Shown here: piece by piece, positions 1 through 6,424 of the stretch
Layout of the letters: each line of letters opens with the position of its first letter
Position numbering within the stretch: the first letter of the stretch is position 1
Position numbers and translations under genes: made by a program
NCBI GenBank assembly: GCA_964473285.1
Contig: CAYYOI010000043.1
Coordinates: 1 to 13,710 of the forward strand
Reading direction: 5' to 3'
Length of the DNA: 13,710 nt
Origin: JBNJGT01 sp964473285
Lineage (GTDB): Archaea > Nanobdellota > Nanobdellia > Woesearchaeales > JACJVW01
Notes under the pieces: generated by a model
The model's input: only the letters and a program-made list of their open reading frames with translations
What the model was told of the DNA's origin: nothing
The model's database searches: none

Positions 1-27
1 TCTCTTCACTTTCTATAGGCTAGAGGC

Positions 28-1158
28 CTAGACTAATATTATTCGAAAAACTCGTCTGAACCACCCTTTCCTGGTAAGGCCGTATTTCTCCTGATCACTG
101 AATTTGACAGTAATGTGTGAGGTGTTGTGGCGTATGTAATAGTGGTTTTTCATACCAAAGGAATCATCCACGAGTATCACCTGCCCACGTCGTTCATATT
201 TCTTGTCCAAATGCCTGAATTGTTTTTTTAGGTAACTGTTACTTATCTTCCTTCCTTTAGTGCATCTTTCCCGCTGTTCATCAATACATGGGGCATTGCA
301 TCCATTTCCTTCAAGATTTCTCAAGGGAAAATATCCATTATAATTGGGTATTTTCAGGATATAACTTACAGCACAGGATGTACTTGAAAAGATTGGGATG
401 TCAGGCTTCACATCGTGATAGATGCGCATAACATCAGTACGGTCTTCCCATCTTAGATGTTTTCCTCCATTGGGTTCGTAATCAGGCAAGGGCACCTTTC
501 GCTTGATCAATTTCTCTTTAATCTCAGGTGTATAGATAAATCCGGATATGCATACAGCATCTGCATAAGGGGTAACTTCCTCAGCTGATTTCCTTATGCT
601 CTTCTCAAAGTCATCGTACCATTCCCTTACAGTTGGCCTAAAATACTGGATAGTTGGAATCTTATGCTTTTTTGCTTGCTTGAATACCGCCAGACGGTTC
701 TTTTTGGAGGCTTTCACTATCTTGTCTGGAAGATTCGCATAGGAGACTAATATGATTGGCTTTACATGCCGTAATCTCTTAAGGGTCTTGAATGTCTTCT
801 TGTCAGGAAGACTTTTTGTGATGAGACCTACTGGATTCTTGTACTTTTTCTTGTCCATGGATTTGAGTATCTGGCAAAGGTCTTCCCGGTTTTTGGGGAG
901 AAAAGGATCAGAGAAGTTGTAGAGGGCGATGGGTCGATTCTTAGACATGAGAGGTTCATTCTCTATAAGGGATATCGTATGTTCCGGGGTGTATTCACGA
1001 ATGACGCCTTTTCCTGAGTACCACCTATCCTTTTCCTGCACACAATAAGCACAATCAAGAGGACATCCATGGCTGGGGTTGATGGAAAGCCATGAGTTAA
1101 GATGGGTAAAGAGATTATATTGTGCAGTATGCTTATAGATCTTTTCCTCAAGCGCCAT
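28..1158 (-). CDS. Radical SAM protein, spore-photoproduct-lyase-like branch
   Basis: A 376-aa protein with the radical SAM cluster motif CPLDCAYC near the N-terminus (C32, C36, C39), which binds the [4Fe-4S] cluster that cleaves S-adenosylmethionine. The motif NFSDPFLP at about residues 81-88 resembles the (T)DPYQP-like strand of the SPL/Rv2578c-type radical SAM branch. A second cysteine group lies at C287, C291 and C298 and could hold an extra metal or cluster; this is inference. Residues 325-376 form a short basic C-terminal segment I do not recognise. The start ATG lies inside the end of the upstream HD gene (11-nt overlap), so the two are probably translated together. The substrate is unknown: DNA-lesion repair, RNA or protein modification are all possible. 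The fold is confident, the function is not. Confidence 0.85.
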   Translation of the reverse strand: MALEEKIYKHTAQYNLFTHLNSWLSINPSHGCPLDCAYCVQEKDRWYSGKGVIREYTPEHTISLIENEPLMSKNRPIALYNFSDPFLPKNREDLCQILKSMDKKKYKNPVGLITKSLPDKKTFKTLKRLRHVKPIILVSYANLPDKIVKASKKNRLAVFKQAKKHKIPTIQYFRPTVREWYDDFEKSIRKSAEEVTPYADAVCISGFIYTPEIKEKLIKRKVPLPDYEPNGGKHLRWEDRTDVMRIYHDVKPDIPIFSSTSCAVSYILKIPNYNGYFPLRNLEGNGCNAPCIDEQRERCTKGRKISNSYLKKQFRHLDKKYERRGQVILVDDSFGMKNHYYIRHNTSHITVKFSDQEKYGLTRKGWFRRVFRIILV

Positions 1159-1630
1159 CTTCTCTCTGCAAATATTTCTTCATCCTCATGTACCATTCTG
1201 GATTAAGTCTTTTTGCAAGAGACAAGTAAAGATTCCTGCAATCTTTAAGCAATCTGTCAATTGTTCCATCCCTTAATCCACGATCAAGCATCGAGCAGTT
1301 ATGCATGACATCTGCAAGCTTTATTATCTGTGCCGGATAAGGAGCCTCTCCTATTCGAAGAAGGTATTCTTCACGGTCGGTATCACGGGTGAGTTTCTGG
1401 ACATATTCCATGACCCTGTTATTGGTATGCTTTTTGATTGTGAAGGGATCAAGATCTGTATCCTCAAGTGTATCATGGAGCCAGGCTGCGGCTATTATCT
1501 CATCGTCTTTTATCCCTACTTCTTTGATGAGTTCTACCACACCTTCAAGATGCCTGATCTGGGGTTCATTGCATCGGAGCAGGATACCTTGGTGAAATGT
1601 GCGAGCCAATAATTCGGCCTTGCGTTGCAT
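1148..1630 (-). CDS. Standalone HD-domain hydrolase, RelA/SpoT hydrolase (Mesh1)-like, copy 1
   Basis: A 160-aa single-domain protein. The HD metal site of the RelA/SpoT hydrolase family is intact: H27, the pair H52-D53 in AAAWLHDTLEDT, and D107 in IIKLAD. The E56-D57 pair after HD matches the HDxxED motif of ppGpp hydrolases such as Mesh1/SpoT. No synthetase, TGS or ACT domain is present, so it is a small standalone enzyme. Members are known to hydrolyse (p)ppGpp, and the metazoan enzyme also NADPH; the substrate here is unproven. It is paralogous to the 1960-2496 gene (about 60 of 157 residues identical by hand count, ungapped). A TATA-like TTAAATA at 1650-1656 sits about 23 bp before the ATG, suggesting a leaderless transcript. 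Its end overlaps the radical SAM start. Confidence 0.85.
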   Translation of the reverse strand: MQRKAELLARTFHQGILLRCNEPQIRHLEGVVELIKEVGIKDDEIIAAAWLHDTLEDTDLDPFTIKKHTNNRVMEYVQKLTRDTDREEYLLRIGEAPYPAQIIKLADVMHNCSMLDRGLRDGTIDRLLKDCRNLYLSLAKRLNPEWYMRMKKYLQREDGA

Positions 1631-1712
1631 GTGATTAGGAAATAAAGAGTATTTAACAGGGTTTACAAGAAAAAATCAGAAAAAATTCAGAAAAATAAAA
1701 ATATCTTCGGGG
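1631..1712 (-). terminator. T-tract terminator region after glutaredoxin, plus promoter of the HD gene
   Basis: On the minus strand, downstream of the glutaredoxin stop, there are four closely spaced T-rich runs (roughly 1665-1702), some separated by CTGA, as in multi-T-tract archaeal terminators. No stem is needed or seen. The same gap holds a TATA-like TTAAATA at 1650-1656 for the following HD gene. This suggests the HD-radical SAM pair is a transcription unit separate from the HD-glutaredoxin pair. Confidence 0.5.
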
Positions 1713-1946
1713 CTATAATTCAAGCGCCTGGCGAAGACTTGGTTCATCAAAACCTACTATTATGTTGCCATCAACCTCAATGACTGGCACGCCCATCTGT
1801 CCGGATTTACGTACCATATCCATTGCTGCATTACGGTCCCTGCCCACGTCGATCTCATCAAAATCCACTTTATTGAAATGAAGAAAGTTCTTTGCGTGAT
1901 GACATGCTGGACAGGTCTGCGTGGAATAGACTTTTACTTGTTTCAT
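1713..1946 (-). CDS. Small glutaredoxin-like thiol-disulfide oxidoreductase
   Basis: A 77-aa protein with a thioredoxin-fold active site TCPACHHAK (CPAC, residues about 11-14) and the cis-proline signature GVPVIEV near residue 55, followed by the GFDE segment typical of NrdH/glutaredoxin. It should be a cytoplasmic dithiol oxidoreductase. I chose the ATG at 1944-1946 over the longer frame starting at 2012: it begins directly on the first beta strand and has a strong ribosome binding site, AGGTGAT, ending 4 nt before the ATG. The stop of the upstream HD gene lies 13 nt before this start, so the two are probably one operon. Physiological partner unknown; ribonucleotide reductase or a general redox role are possible. 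Confidence 0.9.
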   Translation of the reverse strand: MKQVKVYSTQTCPACHHAKNFLHFNKVDFDEIDVGRDRNAAMDMVRKSGQMGVPVIEVDGNIIVGFDEPSLRQALEL

Positions 1947-1959
1947 ATTATCACCTAAT

Positions 1960-2496
1960 CTATAAAGGGGTCTGATGATTTTTAATGGTTGGTGAGATGT
2001 GAGACTTTTCATTGTTTTTTTTCATATACGGGCGCAGGTATTCGCGCAGAAGGAGGGCGTAATAAGGGGATAACTCTTCAGCCAGCTCAAATATTGCTTC
2101 AGAGCAGTCAAAACATTTGCGGGAGATAGTGCCAGGTCTTAGACCACTATCAAGACACTGGCAGTTGTGAAGGGTATCTGCAATCTTGATTATCTTTACC
2201 TCATATGAGGAATTGCGGATACGTTGTATATATTCGGAGGGAGAAACATCTCTTGTGAGGGCCGCAACGATTGATGCAAGGTAGTCATCAAAGATATGAG
2301 CAAGGTATGCTCTTGATATATCACATTCCTCCAGAGAATCATGGAGCCAGGCTGCAGCAAGGACATAAGGGTTGCTTACACCAATATCCCTGAGAAGGTT
2401 GAATACTGCTTCGCAGTGATGGATGAAAGGGGTTCCATCGCGCCTTAGCTGCCCATCGTGAAGATCGCTTGCGAGTGCTGCCGCTCTTTTTATCAT
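1960..2496 (-). CDS. Standalone HD-domain hydrolase, RelA/SpoT hydrolase (Mesh1)-like, copy 2
   Basis: A 178-aa paralogue of the 1148-1630 protein, aligning without gaps over about 157 residues with the metal ligands at identical positions: H27, H52-D53 and D107. The hydrolase ED motif reads EE here (HDSLEEC, E56-E57), a conservative change from copy 1. The C-terminal tail after residue 160 is extra and polar. As in copy 1 there is no synthetase domain. Likely activity is pyrophosphohydrolysis of (p)ppGpp-like or other nucleotides, by family only. A TATA-like element (TTTATATC on the minus strand, about 2518-2527) is centred about 27 bp before the ATG, suggesting a leaderless start, although the helicase ends only 45 bp upstream and read-through is possible. 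The glutaredoxin follows after 13 bp. Confidence 0.83.
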   Translation of the reverse strand: MIKRAAALASDLHDGQLRRDGTPFIHHCEAVFNLLRDIGVSNPYVLAAAWLHDSLEECDISRAYLAHIFDDYLASIVAALTRDVSPSEYIQRIRNSSYEVKIIKIADTLHNCQCLDSGLRPGTISRKCFDCSEAIFELAEELSPYYALLLREYLRPYMKKNNEKSHISPTIKNHQTPL

Positions 2497-2541
2497 GAAG
2501 AAAGAATTGAAATAAAAGATATAAAAAGATTGCGTATATCC

Positions 2542-3933
2542 TTAGCGCTGAGCCCACTTAGGCCCGTCCCTGAAATTGCCTTTCCGGGGTTTGCCTCTGC
2601 CAGAGTCCTTGGAATCTCTTCCACCTTTAGATCTTGGGTCTGAGCCTCTTGATCCTGATGAACCTGGGCCGCCTCTTCCGCCCCTGGATCCTGGACCTCC
2701 TCTTGGACCTTGTGAACCTCTTGGTCGTGAACCTGGTCCACCTCTAGGCCCTGATGAGCCTCTGGATCCACCTCTATATCCGCTGGATCTTCCGGAATCA
2801 CGGCCGCTAGCAGGCCTTTTGACCTCTACAGTCGCGAATGAAGGGGTATCAAGCTTCTCTATCTCAAAGTCATTATCCTTTAGTACACGACCGAAATTAT
2901 CATGGTCCCTGGGTGTAAGAAGATTGATTACTTTTCCTGATTTCCCTGCACGCGCGGTTCGCCCGATTCGATGCACATACTGCTTGCTGTCTCCAGGTAT
3001 ATCATAATTATAGATATGAGACACATCGGGAATATCAAGTCCACGTGCTGCAACATCAGTGCATACCAAGACAGTTGCCTTATTCGTATTGAATTTCTTT
3101 ATTACTGTATCACGCTTCTGCTGGGTAAGTCCACCGTGAATCTCAATTGCATCGATCTTTTCCTTTCTTAAAGTGCTTGCAACAAGGTCTGTAGTGACCT
3201 TTGAATTGCAAAATACCATAACCAGGCTATTGTCTTCCTGCTTGATCAGATGTACAAGCAATGAAAGTTTGCGATGGTTCTTGACGTCATAGTAGACCTG
3301 TGGTAAATTTTCAGGGAGGACATACTGTTCAGCTGTTATGTATTCGGGATTGTTAGTGAACTGCTTTGCCAATCGCCTTATCTCCGGAGGCATAGTAGCT
3401 GAAAAAAGAAAGGTCTGCCTCTCTTTTGGGCATTGTTTCATTATCTTTTTGACATCATCAATAAAACCCATATCAAGCATACGGTCAGCCTCATCAAGCA
3501 CCAAGAAATCCACATTTGAAAGATCGATTGTGCCTCTTTCCAGATGATCAAGCAATCTTCCTGGAGTTCCCACCACTACGTCTGCCTTGCGCAAGGCATC
3601 CATCTGTGGGCCAATCGAGACGCCACCATATACTGATGTCACATGTAATTTTTTCATCGAAAAATCAATCAATGAGTCCATTACCTGATTGGCAAGTTCT
3701 CTTGTAGGAGTTACTACTAAGGCCTTTATTCCTTTGCCTTTCTTGATGTTTTGGATTATCCCTGCTGCAAAAGCAAGAGTCTTACCAGAACCTGTGGCAC
3801 TTTGTGCAATAACATCTTTTCCAGCCAAAGTAGGAGGGATAGACATCTCCTGTACTGTTGTCGGTGTATCAAATCCGTGCTTTTCCAAAGAAGTGAGCAC
3901 TGTTCCTTTTATTCCTAATTCTTTAAAATTCAT
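2542..3933 (-). CDS. DEAD-box ATP-dependent RNA helicase with RGG/Ser-rich C-terminal tail
   Basis: A 463-aa protein with the full DEAD-box motif set: Q motif (F3, Q28), motif I AQSATGSGKT (43-52), Ia PTRELANQ (76-83), GG and TPGR (122-126), II DEAD (147-150), III SAT (178-180), V TDVAARGLDIP and VI HRIGRTARAGKSG. It is closest in layout to the RhlE/CsdA-type helicases that remodel mRNA and rRNA. Residues about 373-463 form a low-complexity tail rich in Gly, Arg, Ser and Pro with many RGG/RGS units, expected to be disordered and RNA-binding and unusually long for the family. The gene has its own promoter (minus-strand TTTATAAA at 4007-4014), giving a leader of about 50 nt with a hairpin and no clear ribosome binding site. 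HD copy 2 follows after 45 bp. Confidence 0.95.
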   Translation of the reverse strand: MNFKELGIKGTVLTSLEKHGFDTPTTVQEMSIPPTLAGKDVIAQSATGSGKTLAFAAGIIQNIKKGKGIKALVVTPTRELANQVMDSLIDFSMKKLHVTSVYGGVSIGPQMDALRKADVVVGTPGRLLDHLERGTIDLSNVDFLVLDEADRMLDMGFIDDVKKIMKQCPKERQTFLFSATMPPEIRRLAKQFTNNPEYITAEQYVLPENLPQVYYDVKNHRKLSLLVHLIKQEDNSLVMVFCNSKVTTDLVASTLRKEKIDAIEIHGGLTQQKRDTVIKKFNTNKATVLVCTDVAARGLDIPDVSHIYNYDIPGDSKQYVHRIGRTARAGKSGKVINLLTPRDHDNFGRVLKDNDFEIEKLDTPSFATVEVKRPASGRDSGRSSGYRGGSRGSSGPRGGPGSRPRGSQGPRGGPGSRGGRGGPGSSGSRGSDPRSKGGRDSKDSGRGKPRKGNFRDGPKWAQR

Positions 3934-3942
3934 TTTACTGAG

Positions 3943-4014
3943 AAGAAAACACTAAGGTGATAGTGAATAGGTCAGAATTCCTTTGTGATTTCTTCAACCT
4001 CTGCTATTTATAAA
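3943..4014 (-). promoter_or_regulatory. Helicase promoter and 5' leader with hairpin
   Basis: A palindromic TATA box TTTATAAA at 4007-4014 would place the minus-strand transcript start near 3985, leaving a leader of about 50 nt. In the leader, 3951-3966 reads CACTATCACCTTAGTG on the minus strand: a 5-bp stem CACTA/TAGTG with a TCACCT loop. That loop matches the anti-Shine-Dalgarno end of archaeal 16S rRNA. A 12-bp copy of the hairpin region recurs at 4111-4122. Confidence 0.45.
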
Positions 4015-4064
4015 ACTTAGGGATATGAGTTTGTTTATAAAACTATGGGTTTTGGTCTTGATGA

Positions 4065-4195
4065 GTCTTTTTAAAAAGGCATCACTATGAAGGCTTTATT
4101 TGTAAGAAATCTAAGGTGATAGGGTGTTGCGTGCAAGGTTCGAAGAGATTGCTATCGAAACCTCTAGGGGAACCTCCTTTTAAAAAGAGACTAAT
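4065..4195 (+). ncRNA. Possible structured small RNA
   Basis: Tentative. TTTATAAA at 4034-4041 could start a plus-strand transcript near 4065. A hairpin AGGTTCGA (4136-4143) with TCGA-A-ACCT (4155-4163) has 8 pairs, one bulged A and an 11-nt loop. An imperfect inverted repeat encloses the region (GTC-TTTTTAAAAAGG near 4065-4079 and CCTTTTAAAAAGAGAC near 4176-4191). The segment is richer in GC than its surroundings. It matches no RNA family I recognise, and it could also belong to the opposite strand. Confidence 0.25.
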
Positions 4196-4214
4196 CCGAA
4201 GTTGGAATTATTCG

Positions 4215-4239
4215 AAAAAGTTTTGGTTTAAGAAAAAAA
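4215..4239 (-). terminator. T-tract terminator after TyrRS
   Basis: Directly after the TyrRS stop, the minus strand reads seven T followed by CTT, then a five-T run about 15 nt further on. This is the usual form of an archaeal T-tract terminator without a stem. Confidence 0.5.
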
Positions 4240-5310
4240 TCAATAATATGAATTGACTGTATAAAGGAGTTGTTTTGCACGGCTGTTCTCCTGGAAATGC
4301 TTCCTAACAGGCTCAATAAATGTATCTATGTAACCTGCTGTTGCGGTCTTAAGATCCATCGGATGGAGCTCCTTATTGACAAATGCCTTCTCCAGATCCT
4401 CGTATGAAGTGAATTCCATGTCACCACCGAACTTTTCCGGTCGCTTGACTACAAAGTTATCTGTCTTCTCAAATACTATATACTTACAGTAATCAAGCAC
4501 AGGGTTGTCATCTGCTATACCTTCTGGGCAATAGGCTTTCTTGAATTTACGGTTTATATCCTCAGTTGTGTCAGTCATAAATATTGCAGTCTCTGGCTTG
4601 GACTTGCTCATCTTAAGTTCAACTTTCCTGTCGATTGCATTCATCCCTTCAGTCTCTTTGAACTGGAGTCCAAGTAGCATGTGATGGTGCAGGGCAATTG
4701 GAGGCCTTAATCCTATTTTTGGAAAGATATCACGAGCCAGCATGTTGACTTTTCTCTGGTCAATACCAAGCTGGGCTATGTCAGCATCAAGATGATGGAT
4801 GTCTGCTGCCTGCATAAGCGGATACAAGATCTGAGCAGAAGGATTACTGGTATTCTCTTCTCTTCCCATAATCTGTCCGCATCTCATGACTCTTGATATT
4901 GTTGAATTCATTGAAAGCTTGAGAACTGTCTCCCAGTACTCAGGGGTATTATTGATGAAGTCAGATGCCCAGATAAACTCTACATTATCCATGTCAAGGC
5001 CGCAAGCATTCCATACTTCGATAAAGTATTCACCTACATTGCGAATCTTTTCCAGGTCACCTCCCATCTTGTTGTTTAGCATACCGAACCAGTCAGCAAC
5101 ATAGAACTTGAAATGGATACCTGCCTTAGTAAGCTTGTTCACTGTTATTGCACGAAGAAGACCCTGGGCGATGTGTATCCTTCCAGAGGGTTCAAAACCA
5201 TCGTATGCTATAGGTCTTTCTTTCTCCTGCAGAAGTTTACGCAGTTCTTCTTCATTGATGAGTTCCTCTCCGACACTTTTTATGAGTTCAAGCCTTTCTT
5301 CAATATCCAT
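4240..5310 (-). CDS. tyrS: Tyrosyl-tRNA synthetase, archaeal/eukaryotic type
   Basis: A 356-aa class I synthetase that charges tRNA-Tyr with tyrosine. Visible marks are the tyrosine-pocket strand YDGFEPSG (36-43), the HIGH-equivalent HIAQG (46-50), the block ILYPLMQAADIHHLDADIAQLG with the Tyr-binding residues, DQRKVNMLAR (about 184-193) and the KMSKS loop (233-237). The C-terminal part with KRPEKFGGD and LHPMDLK resembles archaeal and eukaryotic cytosolic enzymes, not the bacterial form with an S4 domain. Wording such as FEPSGRIHIAQG and ADWF.LNNK is notably close to plant and protist cytosolic TyrRS. The ATG at 5308-5310 is preceded by AAGGTG about 8 nt upstream. TTTATAAAT overlapping the stop of the upstream gene could be its own promoter. 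Confidence 0.96.
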   Translation of the reverse strand: MDIEERLELIKSVGEELINEEELRKLLQEKERPIAYDGFEPSGRIHIAQGLLRAITVNKLTKAGIHFKFYVADWFGMLNNKMGGDLEKIRNVGEYFIEVWNACGLDMDNVEFIWASDFINNTPEYWETVLKLSMNSTISRVMRCGQIMGREENTSNPSAQILYPLMQAADIHHLDADIAQLGIDQRKVNMLARDIFPKIGLRPPIALHHHMLLGLQFKETEGMNAIDRKVELKMSKSKPETAIFMTDTTEDINRKFKKAYCPEGIADDNPVLDYCKYIVFEKTDNFVVKRPEKFGGDMEFTSYEDLEKAFVNKELHPMDLKTATAGYIDTFIEPVRKHFQENSRAKQLLYTVNSYY

Positions 5311-5345
5311 TAATAAACACCTTATTATATGTAGTCAACAATCAT

Positions 5346-6347
5346 TTATAAAATCTTTGACAGGAGCCTTGCAAGAAGCCTTTCATAGGACCTCATATTT
5401 GAAAGAGGGACTGTCTCTCCCACCTTATGGGCCATGTCAAGCAGACCGGGGCCAAAGATTATGGTCTGCATACCTAACTTGTTGTAATAATACATCTCAG
5501 TGAAAGCAGAGATGGTATGTATTGGTCCAAGAAGCTCTACTGCAGTTTTCAGAAAATCCGTCTCCACTACAGTAACAGGAGGAGTGAGATGATAAAAATC
5601 AGGTTTTGGAACATACCTTCTTATGAATGACGCGACCTTATCAAGGGTATCATGCGGTGATACTCTCACATCAACATAAGCCTTGGCACTAGCAGGTATT
5701 ACATTGCTCTTGTTACCTGCCTGAAATATGTTAGTTGAGATGATGCTTTCAGGGAAACTTTCCTGAAATCCCTGGATCAGAGGGTCAAGAGCATGGATAA
5801 GCTCATGGACGGGATGGCCACCTTCCTCGTATAAGGCGGTATGACGCTGTTCAGCAGAAGTCTCATAATTGAATGGCGCAAGTCCGAACTGGGATGCAAA
5901 AAGCTTGAGGTCTGTGGGTTCTGAAAGGATGCACCACTTGAATTGCTCAAAAAGAGCCGGGTTTTTCATGCATGCCTTTGCTCCGTCAAGTGGGCCTTCC
6001 TCTCCTACTGTAATAAGAAGTGCCAGGTCCTTATAGTCCAGAAGGAGCTTTAGCATTATTGCAACGCCAGATTTCATGTCACTTGCTCCGATCCCATGGA
6101 GATGAGTCTCGTCAGTATATGCCTTATAGTGTGGTTCACTTGGAACAGTGTCTATGTGGCCAGCCATCAGAAGGCTCGGGATTCCTTTGGTTGCAAGGAT
6201 GCACCAGCGACCGGTTTCCACAGGGATGCGCTTGAATGGAATATGATGATCATTGAGAAAAGATTCAATATATCCCAAGCATTCTGTCTCATTGCCTGTT
6301 ACTGACTCTATCGAAATAATATCTTTTGCAATCTGAATCGCGTCCAT
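5346..6347 (-). CDS. M20-family zinc metallopeptidase/deacylase (LysK/ArgE/DapE-like)
   Basis: A 333-aa cytoplasmic enzyme of the M20 family, which removes acyl groups or amino acids using two zinc ions. The whole active site is readable: H64 and catalytic D66 in AGHIDTVP, bridging D90 in GASDMKSG, general base E116 and ligand E117 in GEEG, E143 in SEPTD, and H307 in DMAHKVGE. The length fits the short LysK (N-acetyl-lysine/ornithine deacetylase) and DapE-like proteins. No lysine or arginine biosynthesis genes are nearby, so the substrate is open. A minus-strand TATA box at 6368-6376 is centred 25 bp before the ATG, which indicates a leaderless mRNA, and it is divergent from the AbrB-PhoU gene. 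TyrRS follows after 35 bp. Confidence 0.88.
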   Translation of the reverse strand: MDAIQIAKDIISIESVTGNETECLGYIESFLNDHHIPFKRIPVETGRWCILATKGIPSLLMAGHIDTVPSEPHYKAYTDETHLHGIGASDMKSGVAIMLKLLLDYKDLALLITVGEEGPLDGAKACMKNPALFEQFKWCILSEPTDLKLFASQFGLAPFNYETSAEQRHTALYEEGGHPVHELIHALDPLIQGFQESFPESIISTNIFQAGNKSNVIPASAKAYVDVRVSPHDTLDKVASFIRRYVPKPDFYHLTPPVTVVETDFLKTAVELLGPIHTISAFTEMYYYNKLGMQTIIFGPGLLDMAHKVGETVPLSNMRSYERLLARLLSKIL

Positions 6348-6424
6348 AAAAAAAGGATAAGACCCCTTATTTATAACCTTGTCGTTACGAAAATAATAAA
6401 TATGCTTAAATATTCTTCTCGGTC
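6348..6424. promoter_or_regulatory. Divergent leaderless promoter pair
   Basis: A 77-bp divergent gap. The minus-strand TATA box TTATAAATA (6368-6376) lies 25 bp before the M20 ATG. The plus-strand TATA-like TAATAAATATG (6394-6404) lies 26 bp before the AbrB-PhoU ATG. Neither start has a ribosome binding site, so both mRNAs are probably leaderless. The two boxes are only about 27 bp apart, so the genes could compete or be controlled by one factor, perhaps the AbrB protein. Confidence 0.6.

Larger units (their letters stand above)
3934..4239. other. 306-bp gap between helicase and TyrRS genes
   Basis: No gene with a normal start is visible. The gap contains an 11-bp direct repeat TTTATAAAACT (4007-4017 and 4034-4044), each with a palindromic TATA core that could drive transcription both ways, and a 12-bp direct repeat CTAAGGTGATAG (3952-3963 and 4111-4122). 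A more GC-rich patch at about 4111-4176 can fold. T-runs at the right-hand edge would end TyrRS transcripts. A reading frame with no ATG runs open at 4065-4256 on the plus strand and encodes a Lys/Arg-rich peptide; I do not call it a gene. No tRNA fold fits. Confidence 0.6.

Noticed and set aside
1947..2012. Longer glutaredoxin start at 2012
   Set aside because: It would overlap the HD gene and add a non-domain extension, while the ATG at 1946 has a strong AGGTGAT site.
2493..3007. Long frames on both strands over the helicase 3' end (Pro/Gly-rich or Asp/Glu/Val-rich proteins)
   Set aside because: They are shadows of the repetitive RGG-tail codons of the helicase, which has the recognisable motifs.
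4111..4176. A tRNA or tRNA-like element suggested by GGTTCGAA
   Set aside because: The T-arm-like loop has no matching 5-bp stem on either strand, and no anticodon arm or acceptor stem could be placed.
39..4220. ATTATTCGAAAAA shared by about 39-51 and 4207-4219
   Set aside because: The first copy lies within the radical SAM coding end and the second in a gap; 13 AT-rich bases can recur by chance and no other link was seen.
4065..4256. Open plus-strand frame encoding a basic peptide with CC and WF residues
   Set aside because: It has no ATG at its beginning, only GTG or TTG candidates; its end runs into the TyrRS gene antisense; an A-rich stretch can be open by chance.
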